NCBI RefSeq assembly: GCF_024347375.1
Contig: NZ_AP025470.1
Coordinates: 2,728,001 to 2,792,000 of the forward strand
Direction: 5' to 3'
DNA length: 64,000 nucleotides
Source: Vibrio coralliirubri
Lineage (GTDB): Bacteria > Pseudomonadota > Gammaproteobacteria > Enterobacterales > Vibrionaceae
The notes under the pieces are model-generated. The model was given only the letters and a program-made list of their open reading frames with translations. It did not search any database and had not been told where the DNA came from. This document shows positions 55,331 to 64,000 of this stretch, in pieces. A program made the translations under genes and the position numbers. The stretch's first letter is position 1; each line of letters begins with the position of its first letter.

Positions 55331-57674
55331 TCTTGCCCTTGTTTGGCTTGTTGTCGTCATGCTATTTAGCGGATTGTTGATAAAACAATTCGCTTTTTCT
55401 TCGTCGGTACCGATTGAAAGCAACATCCTAAAGTTACTGCCAGAAAACCAGCAAGATCCAATGGTAGAGCAAGCCTTTCAGCAGATATCCAGCTCGATGA
55501 GCGAGCAAGTGGTGTTTATCATCAGCGCCCCAGACATCGAACAAGCCATGGTTGCGACCGACGCTTTTGAAAAAGCTCTCAACCAAAGAGCCTTTTCAAG
55601 TCAGCCAACTCTGTTTCAGCAAGTTCAAGGCAAAATCAGCGCCAGCACCCAAAGCCAATGGAGCGATTTCTACTTTCGCCACCGAGCTCAACTGCTGACC
55701 CAACAACAAAAAGAGACGCTGACCCACTCTCCTGATTCGCGAGCTCAATACGTCATTCAGTCTCTGTACAATCCGTTCTCAGGCGTCACTGCAGCCGAAC
55801 TGTCGATGGATCCATTTCTACTATTTCGCGACTACATCAGTGCTGTTGGCGTTCAATCAAGTAACTTTGTTCTGAAAGAGGGATACCTCACCGCTCAATC
55901 TAATGACCAAACTCATATTTTGGTGACCGCTACACTGGCTGGCTCGCCTTATAGCTTGGCGATTCAAGAACAACTTCCCGATCTTGATTCAATTGAGCGC
56001 GAAGTCGAAAAGCAGTTTGGCGTCAAAGTGCAGCATACCGGTGTGGTGTTCTACGCCAATTACGGTACCGAAAGTGCGAAATCAGAAATCAGTACCATTG
56101 GTTTGGGCTCTTTGGCAGGTGTTATTTTATTGGTGTGGTTGACGTTTCGGAGTGCGCTACCACTTGCATTATCTTTGCTATCAATCAGTACTGGGTTATT
56201 GGTTGCGCTGGCAAGCACCGTCGCTATCTTCGGTAAAGTTCATCTGTTTAGTTTGGTGTTCGGTGCTAGCTTGATTGGCGTGTCCATCGATTACTCCTTT
56301 CACTACCTGACTGACCGCTTGGCAGCTGGAAGTAAATGGCAAAGTGACAAAGGCTTGAAGCACATTCTCATTGCGATCACCTTGGGTCTTATTACCAGTT
56401 TGATTGGCTACTTAGGTTTGCTGGTCGCGCCTTTCCCGGGATTGCAGCAACTTGCTCTGTTTTCGTCGATTGGACTGATCGCAGCTTACGCCAGCGTGGT
56501 GTGTTGGTATCCAGTTTTAGCGGCAAAACCGAGCCAAGAGCGACCTCTTCCCCTGTCGAAACTTTGGCATACTTGGTTAAGCCTCTGGAGCAACCAAAAA
56601 TTTAAAATTGGCTTACCGTTAACTGTGACTGTCTTGAGCCTGATGTCACTCAGTCAAATTCGTTACGACGACGATATTCGCCAACTTCAGGCGATGCCAG
56701 AGCAACTCAAACAGCAAGAGCAAGCCATTACTGAAATCTCAGGATTAGGCAGTGGGCAAAATATGCTTTTGGTGACTGCCAACAGCGACCAAAAGCTACT
56801 CAAAAAACTGGCAGAAATCACCACAAGCTTAGATTCTCTAGTCGATAGCCAAGCTATCTCAGGGTATCGCAGCATCAATCAACAGTTGCTAAGCGAACAA
56901 GAGCAACATGATAACTATCAATTGGTTGAACAACTTTATAGCCAGCAAAGCCATATCTTACAGAACACTCTTGGTTGGCCTAGCTTTCCAGAGCTACCTA
57001 AGTTCGAACCCATCACGGTATCCGGATTTTTAGATTCACCGGTGTCAGAACCCGTTCGACCACTTTGGTTAAAACCTATCGACGGTCAAGCAGCGTCAGT
57101 CATTTTGATCAAAGACGTCACAAACTCAGAACTGTTCTCTCAATGGCTCGATTCAGGCTTTGCTCAACAGCAAGGTGTTAAATACCTCAATAAAGCCGAT
57201 GAAATCTCTGCTCTCTTTGCGGAATACAGAGTCAAAATCACCGAGTTATTATTGATAGCGTTAGCCGCTATTGGAATGGTGTTAGGTTGGCGTTACGGTG
57301 TGAAGCAAAGCCTATTAATGCTGTTGCCTTCATTGATTGCCGGAGTGGCGGGATTAGCGGTCACGGGTATTTTAGGCTCAACACTAAACCTATTTAATTT
57401 GCTTGGCTTGATTCTGATTTTAGGGATTGGTATCGACTACACCCTGTTCTTCGCTGAGCAGAAGAAATCACTAAGTACCTTATTGGCGATTACCTTGTCA
57501 GGCCTCACGACATTGCTGTCATTCGGCTTACTGTCACTGAGCCAGACCCATGCCATTCATAGCTTTGGAGTAACCGTTCTGACAGGCATCTTTGTCGCGT
57601 GGCTACTTTCTCCGCTCGCGATCAACAGTGGTAAAAGCGCAGAACGACCAACCTCTCGAGAGGCTTTTAGATGA
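55302..57674 (+). CDS. apeM: ApeM, MMPL/RND-type exporter
   Basis: 790 aa. One N-terminal membrane segment, a periplasmic loop, a five-to-six-segment bundle (about 255-410), a second loop and a second bundle (about 645-780) match MMPL exporters. VFGASLIGVSIDYSFHYLTDR and LGIGIDYTLFF carry the GxxxDY motif of the proton relay. It probably moves the polyene lipid out of the inner membrane for ApeL. It is close-packed in the operon. Confidence 0.93.
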   Translation: MLKRNNSNSSLALVWLVVVMLFSGLLIKQFAFSSSVPIESNILKLLPENQQDPMVEQAFQQISSSMSEQVVFIISAPDIEQAMVATDAFEKALNQRAFSSQPTLFQQVQGKISASTQSQWSDFYFRHRAQLLTQQQKETLTHSPDSRAQYVIQSLYNPFSGVTAAELSMDPFLLFRDYISAVGVQSSNFVLKEGYLTAQSNDQTHILVTATLAGSPYSLAIQEQLPDLDSIEREVEKQFGVKVQHTGVVFYANYGTESAKSEISTIGLGSLAGVILLVWLTFRSALPLALSLLSISTGLLVALASTVAIFGKVHLFSLVFGASLIGVSIDYSFHYLTDRLAAGSKWQSDKGLKHILIAITLGLITSLIGYLGLLVAPFPGLQQLALFSSIGLIAAYASVVCWYPVLAAKPSQERPLPLSKLWHTWLSLWSNQKFKIGLPLTVTVLSLMSLSQIRYDDDIRQLQAMPEQLKQQEQAITEISGLGSGQNMLLVTANSDQKLLKKLAEITTSLDSLVDSQAISGYRSINQQLLSEQEQHDNYQLVEQLYSQQSHILQNTLGWPSFPELPKFEPITVSGFLDSPVSEPVRPLWLKPIDGQAASVILIKDVTNSELFSQWLDSGFAQQQGVKYLNKADEISALFAEYRVKITELLLIALAAIGMVLGWRYGVKQSLLMLLPSLIAGVAGLAVTGILGSTLNLFNLLGLILILGIGIDYTLFFAEQKKSLSTLLAITLSGLTTLLSFGLLSLSQTHAIHSFGVTVLTGIFVAWLLSPLAINSGKSAERPTSREAFR

Positions 57675-58294
57675 ATAAGACGTTAAAGGTAACCTTCGCT
57701 ACACTAGTGGGTATTCTACTCACTGCCTGCTCGATGGTCGCTCAGCAGCCGAGTGGTGCCAGTGTATCTATCGACAATGACACCGAGCTCGCACTACCAA
57801 TGCCTGCTGAACTGGGATACTCCCTCACGGCCAGTCAGCTGATTAGCGCTACGTGGGAAAATGATACACAGCAACTGCCTGTTCAAGTCGAGGTCACAGC
57901 GGATAAAGTGGTTTTAGCTGGGTTCTCCTCATGGGGTACTCGCATTCTATCGCTGCAATACCAGAATCAAGTGATCGACACACAAGTTCTATCTGGCCTT
58001 GGCGCGACTTTACCGCAACCCGAACAGGTGCTTTTTAATTTAATGCTGACCTTATGGCCAGCAAACGCATGGGCGCAACCTTTACAGAGCATAGGTTGGC
58101 ACCTAGTCGATACCGACACAACAAGAACCGTTTTTGACGACAACCAACAAGCCATCATTAGTATTGAATACCAAGCAAAAGTCGGCGAACCAAAGACATC
58201 TGGAGAGATTGTTTTCAAGCATCTAATCCAAGGCTACACCATCACCATACAAACGTTGTACTCAACGATTGTCGACAACCCAATTAAGAGTTGA
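57671..58294 (+). CDS. apeN: ApeN, outer-membrane lipoprotein (DUF3261-like)
   Basis: 207 aa. The signal peptide has lipobox LTAC (Cys19), and the mature part is beta-rich, as in DUF3261 proteins of APE clusters. LolA (ApeL) and such a LolB-like lipoprotein would form a transfer pair at the outer membrane. The LolB analogy is an inference from context. It overlaps apeM by four bases. Confidence 0.88.
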   Translation: MNKTLKVTFATLVGILLTACSMVAQQPSGASVSIDNDTELALPMPAELGYSLTASQLISATWENDTQQLPVQVEVTADKVVLAGFSSWGTRILSLQYQNQVIDTQVLSGLGATLPQPEQVLFNLMLTLWPANAWAQPLQSIGWHLVDTDTTRTVFDDNQQAIISIEYQAKVGEPKTSGEIVFKHLIQGYTITIQTLYSTIVDNPIKS

Positions 58295-58299
58295 ACACT

Positions 58300-59499
58300 A
58301 TGCCTATTTACATCCAAGACTGTGGTTTCCACTCAGCGCTAGGTTCAGAGATTGCGGACATTCATGGCTGCCTGAAAGACGAACGTGAATCAAATATGGT
58401 CGAAGTAAATGATATGCTGAACGATGGTAAACATACTGTCGTTGGTCAGATCGCGGGTGAACTGCCAGCGATTCCTTCAGATCTTACGCAATACGCCACT
58501 CGCAACAATCAACTGGCGTTATCAGCTCTAAATCAAATCCAAGACTCTATCGAACAAGCAAAATCTCAGTTTGGCGCAGATAGAATTGCAGTGGTTATCG
58601 GCACCAGTACTTCGGGAATTTCGGACGGTGAGGCCGCTTTTAAGCACAAACTCGACCAAGGTTCTTTTCCCGAACATTATCACTACTCAAAACAAGAGCT
58701 AGGGAACACCTCTGACTTTGTTAGTCAATACTGCTCATTAACCGGGCCAAGCTATGCGATCTCGACAGCTTGCTCATCCAGTGGTCGTGTGTTTCTCACT
58801 GCGCAACGTTTGCTAGATTCAGGCATGGCTGATGCTGTGTTAGTCGGTGGTGTGGACACCTTATGTAAGCTGACACTCAACGGTTTTCATGGCCTGGAAG
58901 CACTCTCAACGACACATTGTAAGCCGTTTAGTGCAACCCGAGATGGTATCAACATCGGCGAAGCGGCGGCATTTATGTTGCTCAGCAAAACAAAACTAGC
59001 CGGTTTAAATACAGCGCAAGACACATCAAACATTGCCTTATTAGGCTGTGGTGACAGCTCTGACGCACACCATATTTCAGCGCCCCACCCTGAAGGCAAC
59101 GGAGCAGAACAAGCGATGAAAAAAGCGTTATATTCTGCACAGTTACAAGCAGAAGACATCGGTTATATCAATGCCCATGGCACAGCAACGCCACTCAATG
59201 ATTCAATGGAAAGCAAAGCCATCCATCGTATTTTTGCAAACAAGGTTCCCGTTAGCTCAACCAAGCCGCTTACCGGGCATACTCTAGGAACAGCAAGTGC
59301 GATTGAGGCGGCAATTGCATGGCATATTTTAAAATATGACTTACCGCTTCCCTTACAAAAATGTCAGGATAAAGCTGAAGATATTGAGATTGATTTGGTA
59401 AACTGTACCCAGAAACTTAAAGTAAAGAACATCTTAAGCAACTCGTTTGCTTTTGGTGGTAACAACATTAGCCTGATTTTTGGTGTAGTAAATGACTGA
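58300..59499 (+). CDS. apeO: ApeO, ketosynthase
   Basis: 399 aa FabF-type enzyme. The catalytic triad is complete: Cys158 (STACSSSG), His293 (NAHGTATPLND) and His327 (TGHTLG). I chose the ATG at 58300; a TTG nine bases earlier overlaps the apeN stop but has its Shine-Dalgarno-like AAGAG too close. It performs malonyl condensations with ApeC as partner. It overlaps apeP by eight bases. Confidence 0.95.
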   Translation: MPIYIQDCGFHSALGSEIADIHGCLKDERESNMVEVNDMLNDGKHTVVGQIAGELPAIPSDLTQYATRNNQLALSALNQIQDSIEQAKSQFGADRIAVVIGTSTSGISDGEAAFKHKLDQGSFPEHYHYSKQELGNTSDFVSQYCSLTGPSYAISTACSSSGRVFLTAQRLLDSGMADAVLVGGVDTLCKLTLNGFHGLEALSTTHCKPFSATRDGINIGEAAAFMLLSKTKLAGLNTAQDTSNIALLGCGDSSDAHHISAPHPEGNGAEQAMKKALYSAQLQAEDIGYINAHGTATPLNDSMESKAIHRIFANKVPVSSTKPLTGHTLGTASAIEAAIAWHILKYDLPLPLQKCQDKAEDIEIDLVNCTQKLKVKNILSNSFAFGGNNISLIFGVVND

Positions 59500-59956
59500 T
59501 ATCCCTTCTGTAGACCAACTCCTCCCTCACGATGATCCGATGATATTAATCGATCGTGCTATCAGCGTAGAGGCGTTGTCGATCCACTGCCAGGTCGATA
59601 TTGGTGACCATAACCTGTTCTTTGACGCCGAATCTCAAACCATGCCCGCGTATGTGGGTATCGAATTTATGGCGCAGTCTGTTGCTGCTTGGTCTGGATA
59701 CCATGCACTGAAAAACGGCATCACTCCCCCAATCGGTTTCTTACTCGGTTCTCGCCGTTACAAGTCACTGTGTGATGAATTTACTCAAGGTCAGACCCTT
59801 GATATCTACGCCGAGCAACTGATGGAAGACAGTGGCATGGCCGTGTTTACCGCTAGAGTCGAAGACCAAGGCGAGTTAGTGGCTCAATGCCAACTCAATG
59901 TCTACGTGCCGACCGAACAAAAATTACAAGAAATGAAAACTAGGAGCCCATCATGA
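59492..59956 (+). CDS. apeP: ApeP, hot-dog dehydratase subunit
   Basis: 154 aa. LLPHDDPMILID near the N-terminus and MPAYVGIEFMAQSVAAWSGYH are FabA/FabZ-type hot-dog motifs. The FabZ catalytic His of GHF is missing at the usual place. This is in keeping with heterodimers in which ApeI supplies His and ApeP the acidic residue (Glu58, IEFMAQ). The division of labour is inferred. Confidence 0.92.
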   Translation: MTDIPSVDQLLPHDDPMILIDRAISVEALSIHCQVDIGDHNLFFDAESQTMPAYVGIEFMAQSVAAWSGYHALKNGITPPIGFLLGSRRYKSLCDEFTQGQTLDIYAEQLMEDSGMAVFTARVEDQGELVAQCQLNVYVPTEQKLQEMKTRSPS

Positions 59957-60678
59957 GCCGTCAGGTTTTAGTCACTGGTGCCAGTAAAGGCATTGGTAAA
60001 GCGATCGCTATTCAACTCGCGAAAGACGGATTTGAAATCGCCGTTCATTACATGGGTGACAAGCAAGGTGCTGAAGAGACGCTGCAGTCGATCACTGAAC
60101 AGGGTGGCGCAGGTCGTCTTATCCAATTTGATATCAGCAACCGCGGCGAGTGTCGCGAAAAGCTTGAGTCTGATATCGCTGAACATGGCGCTTACTATGG
60201 TGTTGTGAACAACGCCGGCATTACTCGTGACACCGCATTTCCAGCGATGACAGAAGAAGAGTGGGACGGCGTTATTCATACCAACCTCGACAGCTTCTAC
60301 AATGTGCTCCACCCGTGTGTCATGCCAATGGTTCAAAAACGCAAAGGCGGTCGCATCGTTACTCTGGCTTCTGTATCGGGCATCATGGGTAACCGCGGTC
60401 AAACCAACTATGCAGCGGCAAAAGCGGGCGTGATTGGCGCAACTAAGTCTCTGGCTTTAGAACTCGCGAAACGCAAGATCACGGTAAACTGTGTCGCTCC
60501 AGGCTTAATTGATACCGGCATGGTTGACGAGCACGTGAAAGATCATGCGCTTCCTCAAGTACCACTGCGCCGCATGGGTGAACCAGAAGAAGTGGCAGGC
60601 CTAGTCAGCTACCTTATGTCTGACATTGCAGGCTACGTGACTCGCCAAGTGATTTCGGTTAATGGAGGCTTAGTATGA
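59953..60678 (+). CDS. apeQ: ApeQ, 3-oxoacyl-ACP reductase
   Basis: 241 aa FabG-type short-chain dehydrogenase: TGASKGIG (8-15), NNAG (86-89) and the catalytic Ser140, Tyr153 and Lys157 (TNYAAAKAG). It reduces the keto group in each extension cycle with NADPH. It overlaps apeP and apeR by four bases each. Confidence 0.96.
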   Translation: MSRQVLVTGASKGIGKAIAIQLAKDGFEIAVHYMGDKQGAEETLQSITEQGGAGRLIQFDISNRGECREKLESDIAEHGAYYGVVNNAGITRDTAFPAMTEEEWDGVIHTNLDSFYNVLHPCVMPMVQKRKGGRIVTLASVSGIMGNRGQTNYAAAKAGVIGATKSLALELAKRKITVNCVAPGLIDTGMVDEHVKDHALPQVPLRRMGEPEEVAGLVSYLMSDIAGYVTRQVISVNGGLV

Positions 60679-61898
60679 CCCGCCGCGTTGTTGTAACTGG
60701 CATGTCTGGTGTTACTGCCTTTGGTAATGACTGGCAGCAGATCGAACCGAAACTAAAAGCCTGTGAAAATGCAACTCAATACATGCCAAGCTTTGAGCAG
60801 TATGATGGTCTCAACACTAAGCTTGCTGCGCCTATTGATGACTTCCAATTGCCAAAACACTACAAGCGTAAACAAGTGCGTGGCATGGGACGAGTATCCC
60901 GCCTAGCCACCGTTGCGACAGAAAATGCATTAGAGCAAGCAGGGCTGATCGGCCACGATATTTTAACCAATGGTGAAACCGGCATTGCTTACGGTTCTTC
61001 AACCGGCAGTACTGATGCCGTTGGTGCGTTTGGCGTGATGCTTAACGAGAAATCGACACGAGCAATCACAGCAACCACCTATGTTCAAATGATGCCACAC
61101 ACCGCCGCGGTCAACGTGGGTCTGTTCTTCGGCCTGCGCGGCCGCGTGATTCCCACCAGCAGTGCGTGTACTTCAGGAAGCCAAGCGATTGGTTATGCCT
61201 ATGAAGCGATTAAGCACGGCTACCAAACCGTGATGGTTGCCGGTGGTGGTGAAGAGCTATGCCCAACTGAGTCTGCCGTTTTCGATACCCTTTTTGCTAC
61301 CAGTTTAAAAAACGACACACCCAAGAAATCTCCTAGCCCTTACGACAGTGGGCGCGATGGCCTTGTTATCGGTGAAGGCGCTGGCACGCTTGTTCTTGAA
61401 GAGTATGAACATGCCGTGGCTCGTGGTGCGAAGATCTACGCTGAGATCATTGGTTTTGCCAGCAACTGCGATGCTGCTCATGTGACCCAACCTCAAATGG
61501 AAACCATGCAAATCTGTATGGAAAAAGCACTGAAAGATGCGCAACTTCCGGCTGAAAAGATTGGCTATGTATCTGCGCACGGAACGGCGACTGAAAAAGG
61601 CGATATTGCGGAAAGTAATGCGACCGCGAACATTTTTGGTGAAGTGCCAATCAGCTCATTGAAAAGCTACTTTGGTCATACGCTTGGCGCGTGTGGTGCG
61701 ATTGAAGCTTGGTTAAGTCTAGAGATGATGCATTCAGGTTGGTTCAGCCCAACATTGAATCTTGAGAATATCGACGAACAGTGCGGCAAGCTCGATTACA
61801 TCACAGGCTCTGGTCGCGAATTGGACGTTGAATATCTGATGAGCAACAACTTCGCTTTTGGCGGAATCAACACCTCAATCATCTTCAAAAAAATCTAG
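60675..61898 (+). CDS. apeR: ApeR, second ketosynthase
   Basis: 407 aa with a full Cys-His-His triad: Cys165 (SSACTSGS), His302 (SAHGTATEKGD) and His335 (YFGHTLG). GGAGG precedes the ATG. A second active ketosynthase next to ApeO-ApeC may handle starter extension or a separate acyl chain. ApeO and ApeR differ in lid and surface sequence, so they are not recent duplicates. Confidence 0.95.
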   Translation: MTRRVVVTGMSGVTAFGNDWQQIEPKLKACENATQYMPSFEQYDGLNTKLAAPIDDFQLPKHYKRKQVRGMGRVSRLATVATENALEQAGLIGHDILTNGETGIAYGSSTGSTDAVGAFGVMLNEKSTRAITATTYVQMMPHTAAVNVGLFFGLRGRVIPTSSACTSGSQAIGYAYEAIKHGYQTVMVAGGGEELCPTESAVFDTLFATSLKNDTPKKSPSPYDSGRDGLVIGEGAGTLVLEEYEHAVARGAKIYAEIIGFASNCDAAHVTQPQMETMQICMEKALKDAQLPAEKIGYVSAHGTATEKGDIAESNATANIFGEVPISSLKSYFGHTLGACGAIEAWLSLEMMHSGWFSPTLNLENIDEQCGKLDYITGSGRELDVEYLMSNNFAFGGINTSIIFKKI

Positions 61899-61906
61899 GA
61901 TAGATA

Positions 61907-62371
61907 ATGAAAAACTGGTTAGTTGCTGCTGTTGTCGTTTTACTCGCAGGTTGTAGTGCTCCGAAATATTCAGGAAACGCACTACCAGAAGCAAATACAA
62001 TCGAACAAGTAACGATTGTTGAAGACGAGAAAACTCGCACTGTTTTCCTCGATTCCATGCTCGACTGGTGCCTGAATAATCAGGTCAAATGTAAAGTCGT
62101 TGCCGACGGCTCAGAACATAATCCAGAGGACATCACGCTGGATTATGTCTCTCGTTGGAGTTGGGATTTCAGAACATTTGTGGCTGACGCAAAGATCTCT
62201 GCTTATCAGGATCAACAGCGCGTAGGCAATGTCGAATTCAAAGCGCCAAACAACGGAAACTTTTCTAAGTTTGGTGACGATATGGAACGCATCAAAGCGA
62301 TGATGGATATCTTGTTCGATAAGAAAACAGCCGCGCAAGCAACTCAAATGATTGCCGACGACAAGCTTTAA
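61907..62371 (+). CDS. Lipoprotein at the end of the APE operon
   Basis: 154 aa. The signal peptide has lipobox LAGC (Cys16). The mature part is acidic, with segments TRTVFLDSMLDWC and LDYVSRWSWDFRTFVADAKISAY that I cannot name with confidence. It lies eight bases after apeR and before the terminator, so it belongs to the operon. A role in pigment placement at the outer membrane is possible but not shown. Confidence 0.85.
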   Translation: MKNWLVAAVVVLLAGCSAPKYSGNALPEANTIEQVTIVEDEKTRTVFLDSMLDWCLNNQVKCKVVADGSEHNPEDITLDYVSRWSWDFRTFVADAKISAYQDQQRVGNVEFKAPNNGNFSKFGDDMERIKAMMDILFDKKTAAQATQMIADDKL

Positions 62372-62405
62372 CGAAGTTATTCAGATAGTAAAACTCGAGA
62401 CAAAT

Positions 62406-62440
62406 AAAAAGGGTCAGTAACCAAGTTACTGACCCTTTTT
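62406..62440. terminator. Bidirectional terminator between APE operon and gltX
   Basis: AAAAAGGGTCAGTAA and TTACTGACCCTTTTT form a perfect 15-base-pair stem around CCAAG, with T-runs on both strands. It ends the APE operon from the left and gltX from the right. Confidence 0.95.
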
Positions 62441-62460
62441 AAATTCTAGCAATCGCTCAA

Positions 62461-63888
62461 TTAAGCGTTAGCTTCGCGCTCAGCGATGAACTCAAGAGCC
62501 ATCTTGATGCGAGCGATTACGCGCTCTTTACCAACAAGCTCCATCACTGCATCAACAGAAGGAGACTGACCGCCGCCTGTTACTGCTACGCGAAGTGGCA
62601 TACCGATTTTACCCATGCCGATCTCTAGCTCTTCACATACTGCTGCAATCACACCATCTTTGATGTTTGCAGTAGTGAAATCTTCAAGCGCTTCAACCTT
62701 AGCAAGAGCAAGCTCTAGTGGGCCTTTAGCAACACCACGTAGGTGCTTCTTCGCTGCGCCAGCTTCAAACTCAGAGAAATCTTCGTAGAAGTAACGAGAT
62801 TGCTCAGCAAGTTCGATAAGCGTGTTACAACGCTCACCAACTAGCTTGATCACTTCAGTGATAGCCGGGCCATTTGTTGTATCGATCTTCTGTGCGTCTA
62901 GGTGCCATTGCAGGTATTTAGCAACGTACTCAGGCTCAGAAGTCTTGATGTAGTGGTTGTTCAACCAAAGTAGCTTATCAGTGTTGAATGCAGAAGCAGA
63001 CTTGCTGATAGCGTTCAGGCTGAAGAATTCAATCATCTCTTCTTGAGAGAAGATCTCTTGGTCACCGTGAGACCAGCCTAAACGAACTAGGTAGTTGTTC
63101 AGTGCATTTGGTAGGTAACCTTCGTCGCGGTATTGCATTACTGAAACAGCACCGTGACGCTTAGAAAGTTTCGCACCGTCATCACCAAGAATCATTGCAC
63201 AGTGAGCGAAAGTTGGAACTGGCGCGCCTAGTGCTTCATAGATGTTGATTTGACGAGGTGTGTTGTTGATGTGATCTTCACCACGAACAACGTGTGTAAT
63301 ACCCATATCCCAGTCATCAACTACCACTACGAAGTTGTATGTTGGAGCGCCGTCTGTACGACGAATGATTAGGTCATCAAGTTGGCTGTTCGCGATTTCA
63401 ATGCGACCACGGATTTGGTCATCAAATACTACGCTGCCTTCTTTAGGGTTACGGAAACGGATAACGCATGCATCACCTTCTTTTGCTGCTTCGTTTGCTG
63501 CAACAATTTTAGGGTGGTTAGCATCGTAACGAGCCATCTCTTTGTTTTCTTCTTGCTCTGCACGAATTTCATCAAGCAGTTCTTTAGACGCGTAGCATTT
63601 GAATGCTTTGTCTTCAGCAAGTAGCTTATCAACCATTTCGTTGTAACGGTCAAAACGCTTAGATTGGTAGTAAGGACCTTCATCCCATTCCATACCCATC
63701 CATTGCATGCCTTCTAGAATTGCATCAACTGCTTCTTGAGAGTTACGCTCAAGGTCCGTGTCTTCGATACGTAGAACGAATTCACCACCTTGGTTCTTAG
63801 CGAATAGCCAAGAGTAAAGTGCAGTACGTGCACCACCAACGTGAAGATAGCCAGTTGGGCTAGGAGCAAAACGAGTTTTAACCGTCAT
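62461..63888 (-). CDS. gltX: GltX, glutamyl-tRNA synthetase
   Basis: 475 aa, the family length. The class I signature HVGG stands in [16 protein letters not shown] (8-23), and the KMSKS-type loop is KLSKRHG (about residue 240). Other conserved parts are FVLRIEDTD and [12 protein letters not shown]. It charges tRNA-Glu with glutamate. It is an essential core gene and forms the right-hand border of the APE region; its promoter lies in 63889-64000 and was not resolved. Confidence 0.98.
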   Translation of the reverse strand: MTVKTRFAPSPTGYLHVGGARTALYSWLFAKNQGGEFVLRIEDTDLERNSQEAVDAILEGMQWMGMEWDEGPYYQSKRFDRYNEMVDKLLAEDKAFKCYASKELLDEIRAEQEENKEMARYDANHPKIVAANEAAKEGDACVIRFRNPKEGSVVFDDQIRGRIEIANSQLDDLIIRRTDGAPTYNFVVVVDDWDMGITHVVRGEDHINNTPRQINIYEALGAPVPTFAHCAMILGDDGAKLSKRHGAVSVMQYRDEGYLPNALNNYLVRLGWSHGDQEIFSQEEMIEFFSLNAISKSASAFNTDKLLWLNNHYIKTSEPEYVAKYLQWHLDAQKIDTTNGPAITEVIKLVGERCNTLIELAEQSRYFYEDFSEFEAGAAKKHLRGVAKGPLELALAKVEALEDFTTANIKDGVIAAVCEELEIGMGKIGMPLRVAVTGGGQSPSVDAVMELVGKERVIARIKMALEFIAEREANA

Positions 63889-64000
63889 TTAAATACCTTG
63901 ATTATGTAGGTGATTCTTTTAGTGCTCGCCATTACAAAGCCTGTAACAGACAAATATCACTAAATTTTGGGCGCTATTTTATCACCACAGCTTAAATCTA

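Overview
The window looks like a chromosome segment of a marine Vibrio (Gammaproteobacteria). The polar-flagellum gene order, the FlrA-FlrB-FlrC cascade, the Vibrio-type FlgO/FlgP/FlgT proteins and an aryl polyene (APE) cluster of the V. fischeri type all point there. The species is not determined; a splendidus-clade Vibrio is my guess.

Region 1 (1-42600) is a nearly complete polar flagellar locus. Mostly on the minus strand, in transcription order from high to low coordinates, lie cheV-cheR, flgBCDE, flgFGHIJ, flgKL, three flagellin genes (flaA and two others), flaG-fliD-flaI-fliS, flrA, flrBC and fliEFGHIJKLMNOPQ, with the first 38 codons of fliR at the window edge. On the plus strand are flgA, flgMN and flgT; flgOP is divergent from flgT. 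The hierarchy is readable in the DNA. Sigma-54 (-24/-12) sites precede fliE, flgB, flgF, flgK and flgT, with weaker candidates before flaA and flgOP. Sigma-28 sites precede two flagellin genes and flgM. Hairpin terminators separate most units.

Region 2 (42600-43330) holds one unrecognised 168-aa gene framed by terminators.

Region 3 (43330-62440) is an APE pigment cluster. A leftward unit encodes a flavin enzyme with halogenase signatures, a PF00891-type methyltransferase with an altered catalytic position, and a lipoprotein. A rightward operon encodes apeC-apeJ, an MIO aromatic ammonia-lyase, apeK-apeR and a lipoprotein. The likely route is: aromatic amino acid to aryl acrylate (lyase), activation and loading on ACP (ApeH, ApeE/F), extension by ketosynthases with a chain-length factor (ApeO/ApeR/ApeC), reduction (ApeQ), dehydration (ApeI/ApeP), ring tailoring (methyltransferase, putative halogenase), lipid attachment (ApeD/ApeJ) and export to the outer membrane (ApeM, ApeL, ApeN).

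Region 4 (62440-64000) is gltX on the minus strand and its upstream region.

The points I rate highest are the possible halogenase plus ammonia-lyase plus atypical methyltransferase in one APE cluster, the Gln-for-Cys chain-length factor, the placement of the cluster between flgT and gltX, overlapping divergent leaders at flgOP/flgT, a family of about 40-bp palindrome-like repeats between flagellin genes, and an 11-copy GTATCT microsatellite. No transposase, integrase, CRISPR array, tRNA or rRNA was seen.
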